Part shown: positions 44,222 to 55,444 of the stretch, piece by piece | Numbering within the stretch: position 1 is the stretch's first letter | Layout: every line of letters starts with the position of its first letter | DNA from: Saccharomonospora sp. CUA-673 | GTDB lineage: Bacteria; Actinomycetota; Actinomycetes; Mycobacteriales; Pseudonocardiaceae | Assembly (NCBI RefSeq): GCF_001942305.1 | Contig: NZ_MKKE01000033.1 | Coordinates: forward strand, 62,001 to 126,000 | DNA length: 64,000 nt | Direction: 5' to 3' | Notes under the pieces: model-generated | Told to the model about the DNA's origin: nothing | What the model saw: only the letters and a program-made list of their open reading frames with translations | Databases searched by the model: none | Position numbers and translations under genes: made by a program

Positions 44222-45043
44222 GTGGGCAGCGACCGGCACGTGGTGATGCGCGAGGACGTGATCCTCGGCGCGGGGCTGCTCGCGGCCGCGGCGAACATCA
44301 TCATGCAGCTGGGCAGGCCCGGCGTCGGGTACGGCGTGGTGGAGAGCCGGGTCGACGACGGCAACGTCTACCGGCGTCCGTTCAAACGCGGCCGGACGAC
44401 GTTGACCTACCTGGCCGTGGCGATGCTCGGCACCGACGAGGAGCGCGCCGCCTACCGGCGGGCGGTCAACGCCCAGCACGCCCAGGTCGTCTCGACCGCG
44501 TCGAGTCCCGTGCCGTACAACGCGTTCGACCCGGAGCTGCAGCTGTGGGTGGCGGCCTGTCTGTACAAGGGCTTCGAGGACGTCCACACCGCCTACCTGT
44601 GCCCGTTGCCCGCCGACGAGCTCGACGAGGTCTACCGCGCGGCCGCCCCGCTCGGCACGACCCTGCAGGTGCCCGAGGACATGTGGCCGGCCGATCGGGC
44701 CGCGTTCGAACAGTACTGGCGGCGCGGCCTCGACCAGGTCCACATCGACGACACGGTGCGCGAGTACCTCCGCGGCATCGCGACCGCCTCGTTCCTCCCG
44801 CGGCCGCTGCACCTGCTGACACGCCGGTTCAACCTGTTCGTGACCACCGGTTTCCTGCCTCCGGAGTTCCGGGAGCAGATGCGCCTGCGGTGGACCGCAC
44901 GCCAGCAGCGCCGGTTCGACGGGATGAACCGCGTGCTCGGCCGGATCATCCGCGCATCGCCCCAGGTCGTGCGGGCGTTCCCGTACAACGTGTGCCTGTG
45001 GGATCTGCGGCGCCGGCTGCGTGCCGGCAAGCCGCTGGTGTGA
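44222..45043 (+). CDS. Oxygenase MpaB family protein (DUF2236)
   Basis: A protein of 273 residues with the DUF2236/MpaB pattern: an N-terminal amphipathic LGAGLLAAAANIIMQLGRPGVGYGV, the conserved HAQV (NAQHAQVVSTA), the Tyr/Asp-rich YNAFDPELQLWVAACLYKGFED, and a C-terminal basic segment. Fungal MpaB cleaves an isoprenoid side chain, and latex-clearing relatives bind haem. The substrate here is unknown. GTG start at 44222, directly behind the DUF1992 remnant. Confidence 0.82.
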   Translation: MGSDRHVVMREDVILGAGLLAAAANIIMQLGRPGVGYGVVESRVDDGNVYRRPFKRGRTTLTYLAVAMLGTDEERAAYRRAVNAQHAQVVSTASSPVPYNAFDPELQLWVAACLYKGFEDVHTAYLCPLPADELDEVYRAAAPLGTTLQVPEDMWPADRAAFEQYWRRGLDQVHIDDTVREYLRGIATASFLPRPLHLLTRRFNLFVTTGFLPPEFREQMRLRWTARQQRRFDGMNRVLGRIIRASPQVVRAFPYNVCLWDLRRRLRAGKPLV

Positions 45044-45100
45044 GCCGGGTTCGCGTTTCGTTCAGGGGTTGACCACCCGGTTCGGCGGTAGGGTTGGCCC

Positions 45101-45634
45101 ATGGCAGCCGGCGACGCGAACGGGCTCGACTTCTGGTCGTTCGTGGAGCTCGCCCACCGCCGACTCTCCGGCGAGTACGGCTTCAAGCACCAGGTCGCGA
45201 CCGAACTGCTGCTGACCCTGAACCGGGCGGCGAACATGGTCACCTACGATCTCGAGGCGTCGGTGCACCGTCCGCGCGGGCTGTCGTGGTCGGGTTTCCG
45301 GCTCCTGTTCGTCACGTGGCTGGCCGGTCCGTTGGAGGCGAAGAAGGCGGCCGAGCTGACCGGCATGAGCCGCGCCGCCGTGTCCAACCTCGCCAAGACG
45401 CTCGTCGGCGACGGGCTGCTGGCCCGGGAACAGGGCGAACACGACGGCCGTTCGGTGCTGCTGTCGCTGACCGACACCGGACACTCCGAGATGGTCGAGA
45501 TCTTCCGCGAGCACAACGAACGCGAGGCCGAATGGGCGGACGTCCTCTCGGCCGAGGAACAACGCATTCTGATCGTGCTGCTCGACAAGCTCGTCACCAA
45601 CCGCGACCAGTTCGACGTCCGAGGACGCAACTAG
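45101..45634 (+). CDS. MarR-family transcriptional regulator
   Basis: A protein of 177 residues. The winged helix is seen in LSWSGFRLLFVTWLAGPLEA, KKAAELTGMSRAAVSNLAKT and the wing LVGDGLLAREQGEHDGRSVL. The N- and C-terminal helices form the dimer interface. It lies about 600 bp upstream of hmgA-fahA on the same strand, with a convergent VOC gene between, so it is a candidate regulator of homogentisate breakdown. ATG at 45101. Confidence 0.9.
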   Translation: MAAGDANGLDFWSFVELAHRRLSGEYGFKHQVATELLLTLNRAANMVTYDLEASVHRPRGLSWSGFRLLFVTWLAGPLEAKKAAELTGMSRAAVSNLAKTLVGDGLLAREQGEHDGRSVLLSLTDTGHSEMVEIFREHNEREAEWADVLSAEEQRILIVLLDKLVTNRDQFDVRGRN

Positions 45635-45712
45635 CCGGGGACGGAGACCGAACCGGGGTCGAGGTCGAGTTCATCCGCCTGGTCGGCGTGGCCACCATGG
45701 TTGAGGACTCGT

Positions 45713-46105
45713 TCAGGCTGGCCCGAGCAAGTCCCATCGATTGCCGACGACGTCCAGGAAAACGGCGACCCGCCCGTAGGGTTCGGTACGCGGCTTGGTG
45801 ACGAACTCAACGCCCGCCGCGACCATGCGGTTGAACGCGGCATCGAAGTCATCCACACGCAGGAACAGCCCCACCCGGCCGGCAAACTGGTCACCCACAG
45901 CAGCGGCCTGGCGGTCGCCGTCCGCGCGAGCGAGCAAGAGACCCGTCTGCGCACCTGGCGGTCGCACGACGACCCACCGCTTCGGCCGCCCGTCGTTTGT
46001 CAGCGACTGCTCGTCCTCGGCAAGCTCGAAGCCCAGAGCGTCGACGAAGAAATCGATAGCGCGGTCGTAGTCGTCAACGACCAACGCGGCCAGCTCCACC
46101 CGCAT
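45713..46105 (-). CDS. VOC (glyoxalase/bleomycin resistance) superfamily protein
   Basis: A protein of 130 residues with two beta-alpha-beta-beta-beta modules: VELAALVVDDYDRAIDFFVD with ALGFELAEDE, and VGLFLRVDDFDAAFNRMVAA with FLDVVGNRWDLL. The second-module Glu/His metal ligands are only partly evident, so the activity is open. It could be a lyase, dioxygenase or binding protein. It is divergent from hmgA, with 125 bp between starts. The ATG at 46105 begins the conserved part. Confidence 0.85.
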   Translation of the reverse strand: MRVELAALVVDDYDRAIDFFVDALGFELAEDEQSLTNDGRPKRWVVVRPPGAQTGLLLARADGDRQAAAVGDQFAGRVGLFLRVDDFDAAFNRMVAAGVEFVTKPRTEPYGRVAVFLDVVGNRWDLLGPA

Positions 46106-46170
46106 AGCGTCCGAACTTAGACCTGGTGGACCACCGGCACCGATCCCGCGTCGTTGCCAGTAGTACATGC

Positions 46171-46180
46171 GTTAACTAAC
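46171..46180. promoter_or_regulatory. AT-rich GTTAACTAAC motif in the VOC/hmgA divergent region
   Basis: GTTAACTAAC contains the palindrome GTTAAC and is a rare AT-rich spot between divergent genes. It is a plausible -10 or operator element for hmgA, about 50 bp upstream of its ATG. No second copy was found next to the marR gene. Confidence 0.25.
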
Positions 46181-46230
46181 CTGGAGCGGCGGCTGTGCAG
46201 GCGGTGCAGCGTGACGGCGAGGAGGCGGTC

Positions 46231-47430
46231 ATGGCGTACTACCGGAGGGTCGGGAGCGTGCCGCCCAAACGGCACACGCAGCATCGGCGGCCGGACGGGG
46301 GCCTCTACTACGAGGAGCTGATGGGGGAGGAGGGCTTCTCCTCCGACTCGTCGCTGCTGTACCACCGCGGCGTCCCGTCGGCGATCGTCGACTCGCGCGT
46401 CTGGGAACTGCCCGACCTGTCGACCACGCCGAACCATCCGCTCGTCCCACGGCATCTGCGCCTCCACGACCTGTTTCCCGCCGGCACGTGGGACGGCACC
46501 GATGTGGTGACCGGACGTCGCCTGGTGCTCGGCAACGCCGACGTGCGCCTGTCGTACGTCGTGGCGGCCGCCGACTCACCGCTGTATCGCAACGCGACCG
46601 GCGACGAGGTCGTCTACGTCGAATCCGGCAGCGCACGCGTCGAGACCGTGTTCGGCGCCCTGGACGCGGTCGCCGGCGACTACGTCGTCCTCCCGCGCGC
46701 CACCACCCACCGCTGGCTGCCCCGCGGCGACGAACCGCTGCGGGCGTACGCGATCGAGGTCAACAGCCACCTCGCGCCGCCGCGCCGATACCTGTCCCGG
46801 TACGGGCAGTTCCTCGAGCACGCGCCGTACTGCGAACGCGATCTGCACGGCCCGGCCGAACCGTTTCTCGGCGAGGGAACCGACGTCGAGGTGTACGTCA
46901 AACATCGCGTCGGCGGCGCCATCGGCGGCAGCGTCCTGGTGTATCCGGAGCACCCGCTCGACGTCGTCGGCTGGGACGGCTGCCTGTACCCGTTCACCTT
47001 CAGCGTGCACGATTTCGAACCCATCACCGGACGTGTGCACCAACCGCCGCCCGTGCATCAGGCGTTCGAGGCGCAGAACGTCGTCGTGTGCAATTTCGTG
47101 CCACGCAAGGTCGACTACCACCCGCAGGCCGTTCCCGTGCCGTACTACCACTCCAATGTGGACTCCGACGAGGTCATGTTCTACTGCGGCGGCGACTACG
47201 AGGCACGCAAGGGCTCGGGCATCGGACAGGGATCGATCTCCTGGCACCCGGGCGGCCACGCACACGGACCACAGCCCGGCGCCGTCGAGAAGAGCCTCGG
47301 CGCCGAGTTCTTCGACGAACTGGCCGTCATGGTCGACACCTTCCGCCCGCTGGAACTCGGCGAGGGCGCGCGGGCGTGCGAGGACCCGAACTACACGTGG
47401 ACGTGGGCCGGCCGCGGGCCGGGGCGCTAG
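46231..47430 (+). CDS. hmgA: Homogentisate 1,2-dioxygenase
   Basis: A protein of 399 residues. Cupin-fold landmarks are LYHRGVPSAIVDSRVWELPD, GDEVVYVESGSARVETVFG, GDYVVLPRATTHRWLP, the ligand region PVPYYHSNVDSDEVMFYCGG, and SISWHPGGHAHGPQPG. Histidine and glutamate residues there should bind the catalytic iron. It opens the aromatic ring of homogentisate to maleylacetoacetate in tyrosine/phenylalanine catabolism. The ATG at 46231 follows GAGGAGG; the GTG 36 bp upstream lacks a site. fahA begins 8 bp after its stop. Confidence 0.94.
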   Translation: MAYYRRVGSVPPKRHTQHRRPDGGLYYEELMGEEGFSSDSSLLYHRGVPSAIVDSRVWELPDLSTTPNHPLVPRHLRLHDLFPAGTWDGTDVVTGRRLVLGNADVRLSYVVAAADSPLYRNATGDEVVYVESGSARVETVFGALDAVAGDYVVLPRATTHRWLPRGDEPLRAYAIEVNSHLAPPRRYLSRYGQFLEHAPYCERDLHGPAEPFLGEGTDVEVYVKHRVGGAIGGSVLVYPEHPLDVVGWDGCLYPFTFSVHDFEPITGRVHQPPPVHQAFEAQNVVVCNFVPRKVDYHPQAVPVPYYHSNVDSDEVMFYCGGDYEARKGSGIGQGSISWHPGGHAHGPQPGAVEKSLGAEFFDELAVMVDTFRPLELGEGARACEDPNYTWTWAGRGPGR

Positions 47431-47438
47431 GCAACGCG

Positions 47439-48617
<1,179 letters not shown>

Positions 48618-49039
48618 CGTAGGCACCGGCCGATCCGCCGTGCCGATCCGCCTGCGGCGGTCCCCTTCCGGTGAGTGACTCCCTGCTGGGGTACGGTGCG
48701 CCGGCCCCTGGCCTCGTTGTGACGGGGAGTGGCGCCGCGTGACCGACGATCCCCGGTCTGGACGTGATTGATGTCACGGGCCGTGCTCGGGTGTGGCATC
48801 AGGTCGCACCCGCAGTTGACCCGGGTCGCGTGTCCGCGCCGGCGCCGCGACTTCTGTCGGACAGAAACGTCTCTGACCAGCGGATTCAGCCGGGGGGTCG
48901 CGTAGTGTGACGACCGCCGAGATTCGCCCGAGCAACCTTGTGGGCGAATTCTGCGTCACAGTGCACGGAAGTGGTGGAAACCACCCGAATGCGGGTTGGC
49001 ATCATGGACCGCCGGTCAGGGAAGAGAGTGAGGTTCGCC
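48618..49039. other. Intergenic region upstream of the OafA-like acyltransferase gene
   Basis: About 420 bp without a credible gene. The left part is plain GC-rich sequence. The right part holds the long nested hairpin at 48906-48960, listed separately, and possible translation starts at 49004, 49028 and 49040. Confidence 0.45.
48906..48960 (+). promoter_or_regulatory. Nested inverted repeats forming a long hairpin upstream of the acyltransferase
   Basis: Outer arms TGTGACG (48906-48912) and CGTCACA (48954-48960), inner arms ATTCGCCC (48922-48929) and GGGCGAAT (48942-48949). Both pairs are perfect and share the same axis within a few bases. It ends about 80 bp before the chosen start. No T-run follows, so it is more likely a leader structure or a double operator than a terminator. 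Confidence 0.5.
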
Positions 49040-51082
49040 GTGACGCAGTCGCCGCCAACACCGTCAGAGTTGTCGGCCACGGCACCAGGCGGGGTACCGG
49101 TCAAGGCCCGGTTCCGGCCCGAGTTGCAGGGCCTGCGCGCACTGGCGTGCTTGCTGGTGGTCATCTACCACGTGTGGCTGGACCGTGTGTCCGGCGGCGT
49201 GGACGTGTTCTTCTTCGTCACCGGCTTCCTCATCACCGGCCAGCTGTACAGAGCCAGCGCCCGTGGCCGCATCAAGTTCGGCGCCACGTGGGGCCGCATC
49301 TTCAAGCGCCTCCTGCCCGCCATGGCGACCGTGCTGGTCGCCACCGTCATCGCCGGGTACTTCCTGCTGTCCGAGGGCCGCTGGGAACAGACGGTCGGCG
49401 AGGTCGTGGCCTCGGCCCTGTTCTTCGAGAACTGGCAGCTCGCCGCGCAGCAGGCCGACTACTTCGCACAGAACGACCAGGCCAGCCTGCTGCAGCACTT
49501 CTGGTCGCTGTCGATCCAGGGCCAGTTCTACATCGTGTGGCCGCTGCTGATCGCGCTGTTCGTGTTCGCGTTCAAGAAGTTCGGCTGGGACCTGCGCATC
49601 GCGCTGTTCGGCCTGCTGTCGGTGCTGTTCGCGGGCTCGCTGGCCTACTCGGTGTACCTGACCAACGTCGACCAGCAGTTCGCCTACTTCTCCTCGCTCA
49701 CCCGCGTGTGGGAGTTCGCGCTCGGCGGTCTCGTGATGCTGATGATCGACCGGATCGTCATCAACCGGGGCCTGCGGATCGTCATGGGCTGGCTCGGCGT
49801 CATCGGCCTGGTGTCCTGCGGCATGGTGCTGCAGGTCGGCACGATGTTCCCCGGTTACGTCGCGCTGTGGCCGGTCGTGTCGGCCGCGCTGGTGCTCCTC
49901 GCGGGCCAGACCGGCACCGTGTTCGGCGCCGACAAGTTCCTGTCGTCACGGCCGCTGCGTTACCTCGGCAACATCAGCTTCTCGCTGTACCTGTGGCACT
50001 GGCCGCTGCTGCTGTTCTACGTGATGGTGCGCGAGCAGTCGACGGTCGGCCTGCGCGGGGGCGCGGCCATCATCGCCGCCTCCCTCGTGCTCGCCGCGCT
50101 CACGTACCACCTGGTCGAGAAGCCGGTCGGCAACGCCAAGTCCATCGACACGCGCTCCATCTGGGGCTCGTACCGCCTCGTGGCGGCCAGCCTCGCGGTC
50201 GTGCTCGCGACGGCCGGGGCCTGGCAGGTCGCGGCCGTGCAGAAGGCCAACTTCGAGCCGCCGGAGAACGACCCGCGCCACCCCGGTGCCGCGGTGCTGG
50301 AGCCCGGTGGGCCGCAGGCGGCCGCGGACGCCGAGCCGATCCCGCCGTACGCGGCGCTGCCCAAGGAGTTCGACAGCTTCACCTCCGAGGAGTGTCGCCG
50401 CTCCGACAAGAACGAGATCGTCGCCATCTGTTACGACGGCGTCGAGGACAACCCGTCGCGGCGGATCGTGGTCGCCGGCGACTCGCACTCCCAGCAGTTC
50501 AACGCGGCGCTGCGGCCGGCGGCCCACGAGGCCGGCTGGCAGATCATCTCGATGGGTCGCGGCGGCTGTCCGCTGACCAACCACGCGCCGAACAACCCCG
50601 AGTGCGCGGCGTGGAACGAGACCGTCATGCAGGAGATCCTCGAGATCCAGCCGGACGCGGTGTTCACGATCGCCACGCGCGACGCGCACCCGGGCCGGGA
50701 GGAGATCACCCCCGAGGGCTACGTCGACCAGTGGCGCACGCTCAGCGAAGCAGGTATCCCCGTGATCGCCGCCCGTGACAACCCGCGGTTCGACGTCTCG
50801 CTGGCGGACTGCGCGGAGAACCGCGGCCCCGAGGATCCGTCGTGCTCGCGGCCGCGGGACAGGGTCTACGCGGAGATCCCGCCGTACGACGAGGTTCCGA
50901 ACATGCCCCAGGGTGTGCACTTCCTGGACTTCGGCGACTACTTCTGCGAGGGCGACGTGTGCCCGCCGATGATCGGCAACATCCTCGTGTACATGGACAA
51001 CAACCACATCACGAAGACGTACATGAAGACGATGGCGCCGATCGTGCAGCGGGAGCTGTCGGCCATCCTCGACGGCGTCTGA
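49040..51082 (+). CDS. OafA/YrhL-type acyltransferase with C-terminal SGNH domain
   Basis: A protein of 680 residues from GTG 49040 (GTGAGG upstream; ATG 49004 and GTG 49028 are alternatives). The N-terminal acyltransferase-3 domain has ten or so helices with FRPELQGLRALACLLVVIYH, GVDVFFFVTGFLITGQLYR, LQHFWSLSIQGQFYIVWPL and LRYLGNISFSLYLWHWPLLL. The extracytoplasmic SGNH domain follows (from about residue 450) with the block I motif IVVAGDSHSQQF and a late DNNHITKTYM histidine block. It should move acyl groups across the membrane onto a cell-wall or surface glycan. A 21-bp hairpin terminator follows. Confidence 0.92.
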   Translation: MTQSPPTPSELSATAPGGVPVKARFRPELQGLRALACLLVVIYHVWLDRVSGGVDVFFFVTGFLITGQLYRASARGRIKFGATWGRIFKRLLPAMATVLVATVIAGYFLLSEGRWEQTVGEVVASALFFENWQLAAQQADYFAQNDQASLLQHFWSLSIQGQFYIVWPLLIALFVFAFKKFGWDLRIALFGLLSVLFAGSLAYSVYLTNVDQQFAYFSSLTRVWEFALGGLVMLMIDRIVINRGLRIVMGWLGVIGLVSCGMVLQVGTMFPGYVALWPVVSAALVLLAGQTGTVFGADKFLSSRPLRYLGNISFSLYLWHWPLLLFYVMVREQSTVGLRGGAAIIAASLVLAALTYHLVEKPVGNAKSIDTRSIWGSYRLVAASLAVVLATAGAWQVAAVQKANFEPPENDPRHPGAAVLEPGGPQAAADAEPIPPYAALPKEFDSFTSEECRRSDKNEIVAICYDGVEDNPSRRIVVAGDSHSQQFNAALRPAAHEAGWQIISMGRGGCPLTNHAPNNPECAAWNETVMQEILEIQPDAVFTIATRDAHPGREEITPEGYVDQWRTLSEAGIPVIAARDNPRFDVSLADCAENRGPEDPSCSRPRDRVYAEIPPYDEVPNMPQGVHFLDFGDYFCEGDVCPPMIGNILVYMDNNHITKTYMKTMAPIVQRELSAILDGV

Positions 51083-51094
51083 GCGACGCGCACC

Positions 51095-51140
51095 ACGACG
51101 ATCGGGCGCTGCCGCAGCCGCGGCAGCGCCCGATCGTCGT
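51095..51140. terminator. 21-bp perfect-stem bidirectional terminator
   Basis: Arms 51095-51115 and 51120-51140 are exact inverse complements over 21 bp (core CGGGCGCTGCCGC), loop AGCC. It lies between convergent genes ending at 51082 and 51151, and probably terminates both. The plus-strand side is followed by a TCTC run rather than pure T. Confidence 0.8.
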
Positions 51141-51150
51141 TCTCGCTGGG

Positions 51151-53767
<2,617 letters not shown>

Positions 53768-53892
53768 CTGCCGCCGAGTCCCTGTGCACCGGGTGTCGCC
53801 GTTGATCGGTGACACCCGGTCGCATGTTGACGCCGTTCACGCACGTCACGCACTCTGATCTCGGGATGTGTTCCAGATCACGGAGGTCAGCG

Positions 53893-54719
53893 ATGACAGC
53901 GATGAGGGACGCCGACAAGATCAAGGTCACGATTCTGCCGACCGGAACGATGCACGCCGACCTGACGTGGCTGCTGATCGACCCCGGACGCATGGCCACG
54001 CGGCACAACCCCGGCAAGCAGCGCGACTGGGTGCCGGTTCCCACGCACGTGGTCTACATCGAACACCCCGACGGGCAGAAGCTCATGTGGGACGCCGGTG
54101 TGCCGCGCGACTGGGAACAGCGCTGGGGCCCGACCGGACTGGACCAGTACTTCCCGGTCGACGAGGTCACCGAGGACATGTGGGTCGACTCGCGCCTGCA
54201 GCAGTTGGGCCTCGAACCCGGCGACATCGACTACCTGCTGTTGTCGCACCTGCACATGGACCACGCGGCGAACGCGAAGCTGTGGCAGGACACCGGGACC
54301 ACGATCATCGTCGACGAGGCCGAGAAGGAGGGCGCACTCGGCTTCGACGCTTCGCCAAGGGCGCCCACATCAAGTCCGACTACGACGGTCTCGAACTGGA
54401 CACCATCGCCGAGGACACCGAGATCCTGCCCGGCGTCACGTTGCTGCGCACACCCGGGCACACGTGGGGCACGTTGTCGCTCAAGGTCGACCTTGCCGAC
54501 CACGGGCCCATGGTGTTCACGTCCGACTCGCTGTACCTCAAGGAGAGCTACGGCCCGCCGCCCATCGCCGCGGGCATCGTCTACGACACCGTCGCGTGGT
54601 TCGAATCGGTCGAGAAGATCCGCGCGATCGAGGAGAAGACGGGCGCGACGATCGTGTTCGGTCACGCGGCCGACCAGCTCGCCGAACTCCGGACCGGACC
54701 CGGCAACTACTACACCTGA
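53893..54719 (+). CDS. Metallo-beta-lactamase-fold lactonase, AHL-lactonase-like (apparent frameshift near 54350)
   Basis: A protein of about 275 residues after adding one base near 54350. The metal site HxHxDH is intact (LLLSHLHMDHAANAKLW). Further ligands are in LLRTPGHTWGTLSL, MVFTSDSLYLKESY and VFGHAADQLAEL. The N-terminal TWLLIDPGRMATRHNPGKQR and TVPVPTHVVYIEHPDGQ-like segments resemble the AttM/AiiB group of N-acyl-homoserine lactonases. The true lactone substrate is not proven. GGAGGTCAG precedes the ATG at 53893. An FmdB-like gene follows 29 bp after the stop. Confidence 0.85.
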
Positions 54720-54748
54720 CCGCCGAGCGGACGGGGAAGGAGGCGGCC

Positions 54749-55189
54749 ATGCCGCTGTTCGACTACCGGTGCGGATGCGGGATGCGGTTCGAGCGACTCC
54801 AGTCGAGTTGGCACGCGCCGGACCCGCTGTGTCCCGCGTGCGGCGCGGGCGTGCGCCGACTGCCCGGCTCGGTGGCGCTCACCGGGGCGGCCCGGCCACC
54901 CGCGGGGCCGGACGGGGCGCCGACGTCGTGGGAGGGCACCGGTCGCGGGAACCGGGAGTACGTCGCCGAATGGCGGCGCACGCTCGAACGTCGACAACGG
55001 CTCGCGGAGTCCTATCCCGAACTGTCGACGAAACGGGACGCCGTCGCGGCCCACGAGGGCCGGTTCGAACGCGCCCCGCTGACCTACCGCGAACTCGCCG
55101 ACCGGGCGAGCGCATCCGGCGACGCGACACAGGCCGCCGCCGAGGCGGCACGGGACCGACGGAAGGAGACGCCCCCGGCCGGGGAGTGA
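54749..55189 (+). CDS. FmdB-like zinc-ribbon protein
   Basis: A protein of 146 residues. The N-terminal zinc ribbon MPLFDYRCGCGMRFERLQS has a C-x-C knuckle instead of the usual C-x2-C, and the second knuckle is PLCPACGAGVRRLPG, as in FmdB regulators. The rest is charged and helical (REYVAEWRRTLERRQRLAES), without a known domain. FmdB members are small putative regulators next to amidase or hydrolase genes. Here it follows the lactonase closely. GGAAGGAGG precedes the ATG. Confidence 0.78.
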   Translation: MPLFDYRCGCGMRFERLQSSWHAPDPLCPACGAGVRRLPGSVALTGAARPPAGPDGAPTSWEGTGRGNREYVAEWRRTLERRQRLAESYPELSTKRDAVAAHEGRFERAPLTYRELADRASASGDATQAAAEAARDRRKETPPAGE

Positions 55190-55311
55190 CCACCGGCCGG
55201 GACGGGTGAGCTCGAGCGAACCGCTTCGTCGCTGCTGCTTCTTCGTGACCGCGGGCTGCGGGGCCGTTTTTGGTGGGTTCCTACAAACGGTCCCCGCGCG
55301 CCGTGGCGGGT

Positions 55312-55413
55312 GCGATCATTCCGGTGCCGCCCTGTGACCGGAGAGGGTTGGGGTGTACAGGCGGGCCTGTGCGCCATGACCCCGGCGCGCGCCCGCACAC
55401 CGCGAATGATCGC
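55312..55413 (+). promoter_or_regulatory. Structured leader upstream of the giant carboxylase: long-range inverted repeat plus internal hairpin
   Basis: GCGATCATTC (55312-55321) and GAATGATCGC (55404-55413) are perfect inverse complements, and five more pairs (CGGTG at 55322-55326 with CACCG at 55398-55402) extend the stem with a one-base bulge. Inside the roughly 70-nt loop ACAGG and CCTGT form a small hairpin (about 55356-55369). The second arm ends about 30 bp before the TTG start at 55445. The layout resembles a cis-regulatory RNA, but no known riboswitch class was recognised. Confidence 0.4.
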
Positions 55414-55444
55414 CCGCGACAGCAGGTTGTGAGGTTTGCCGAGC

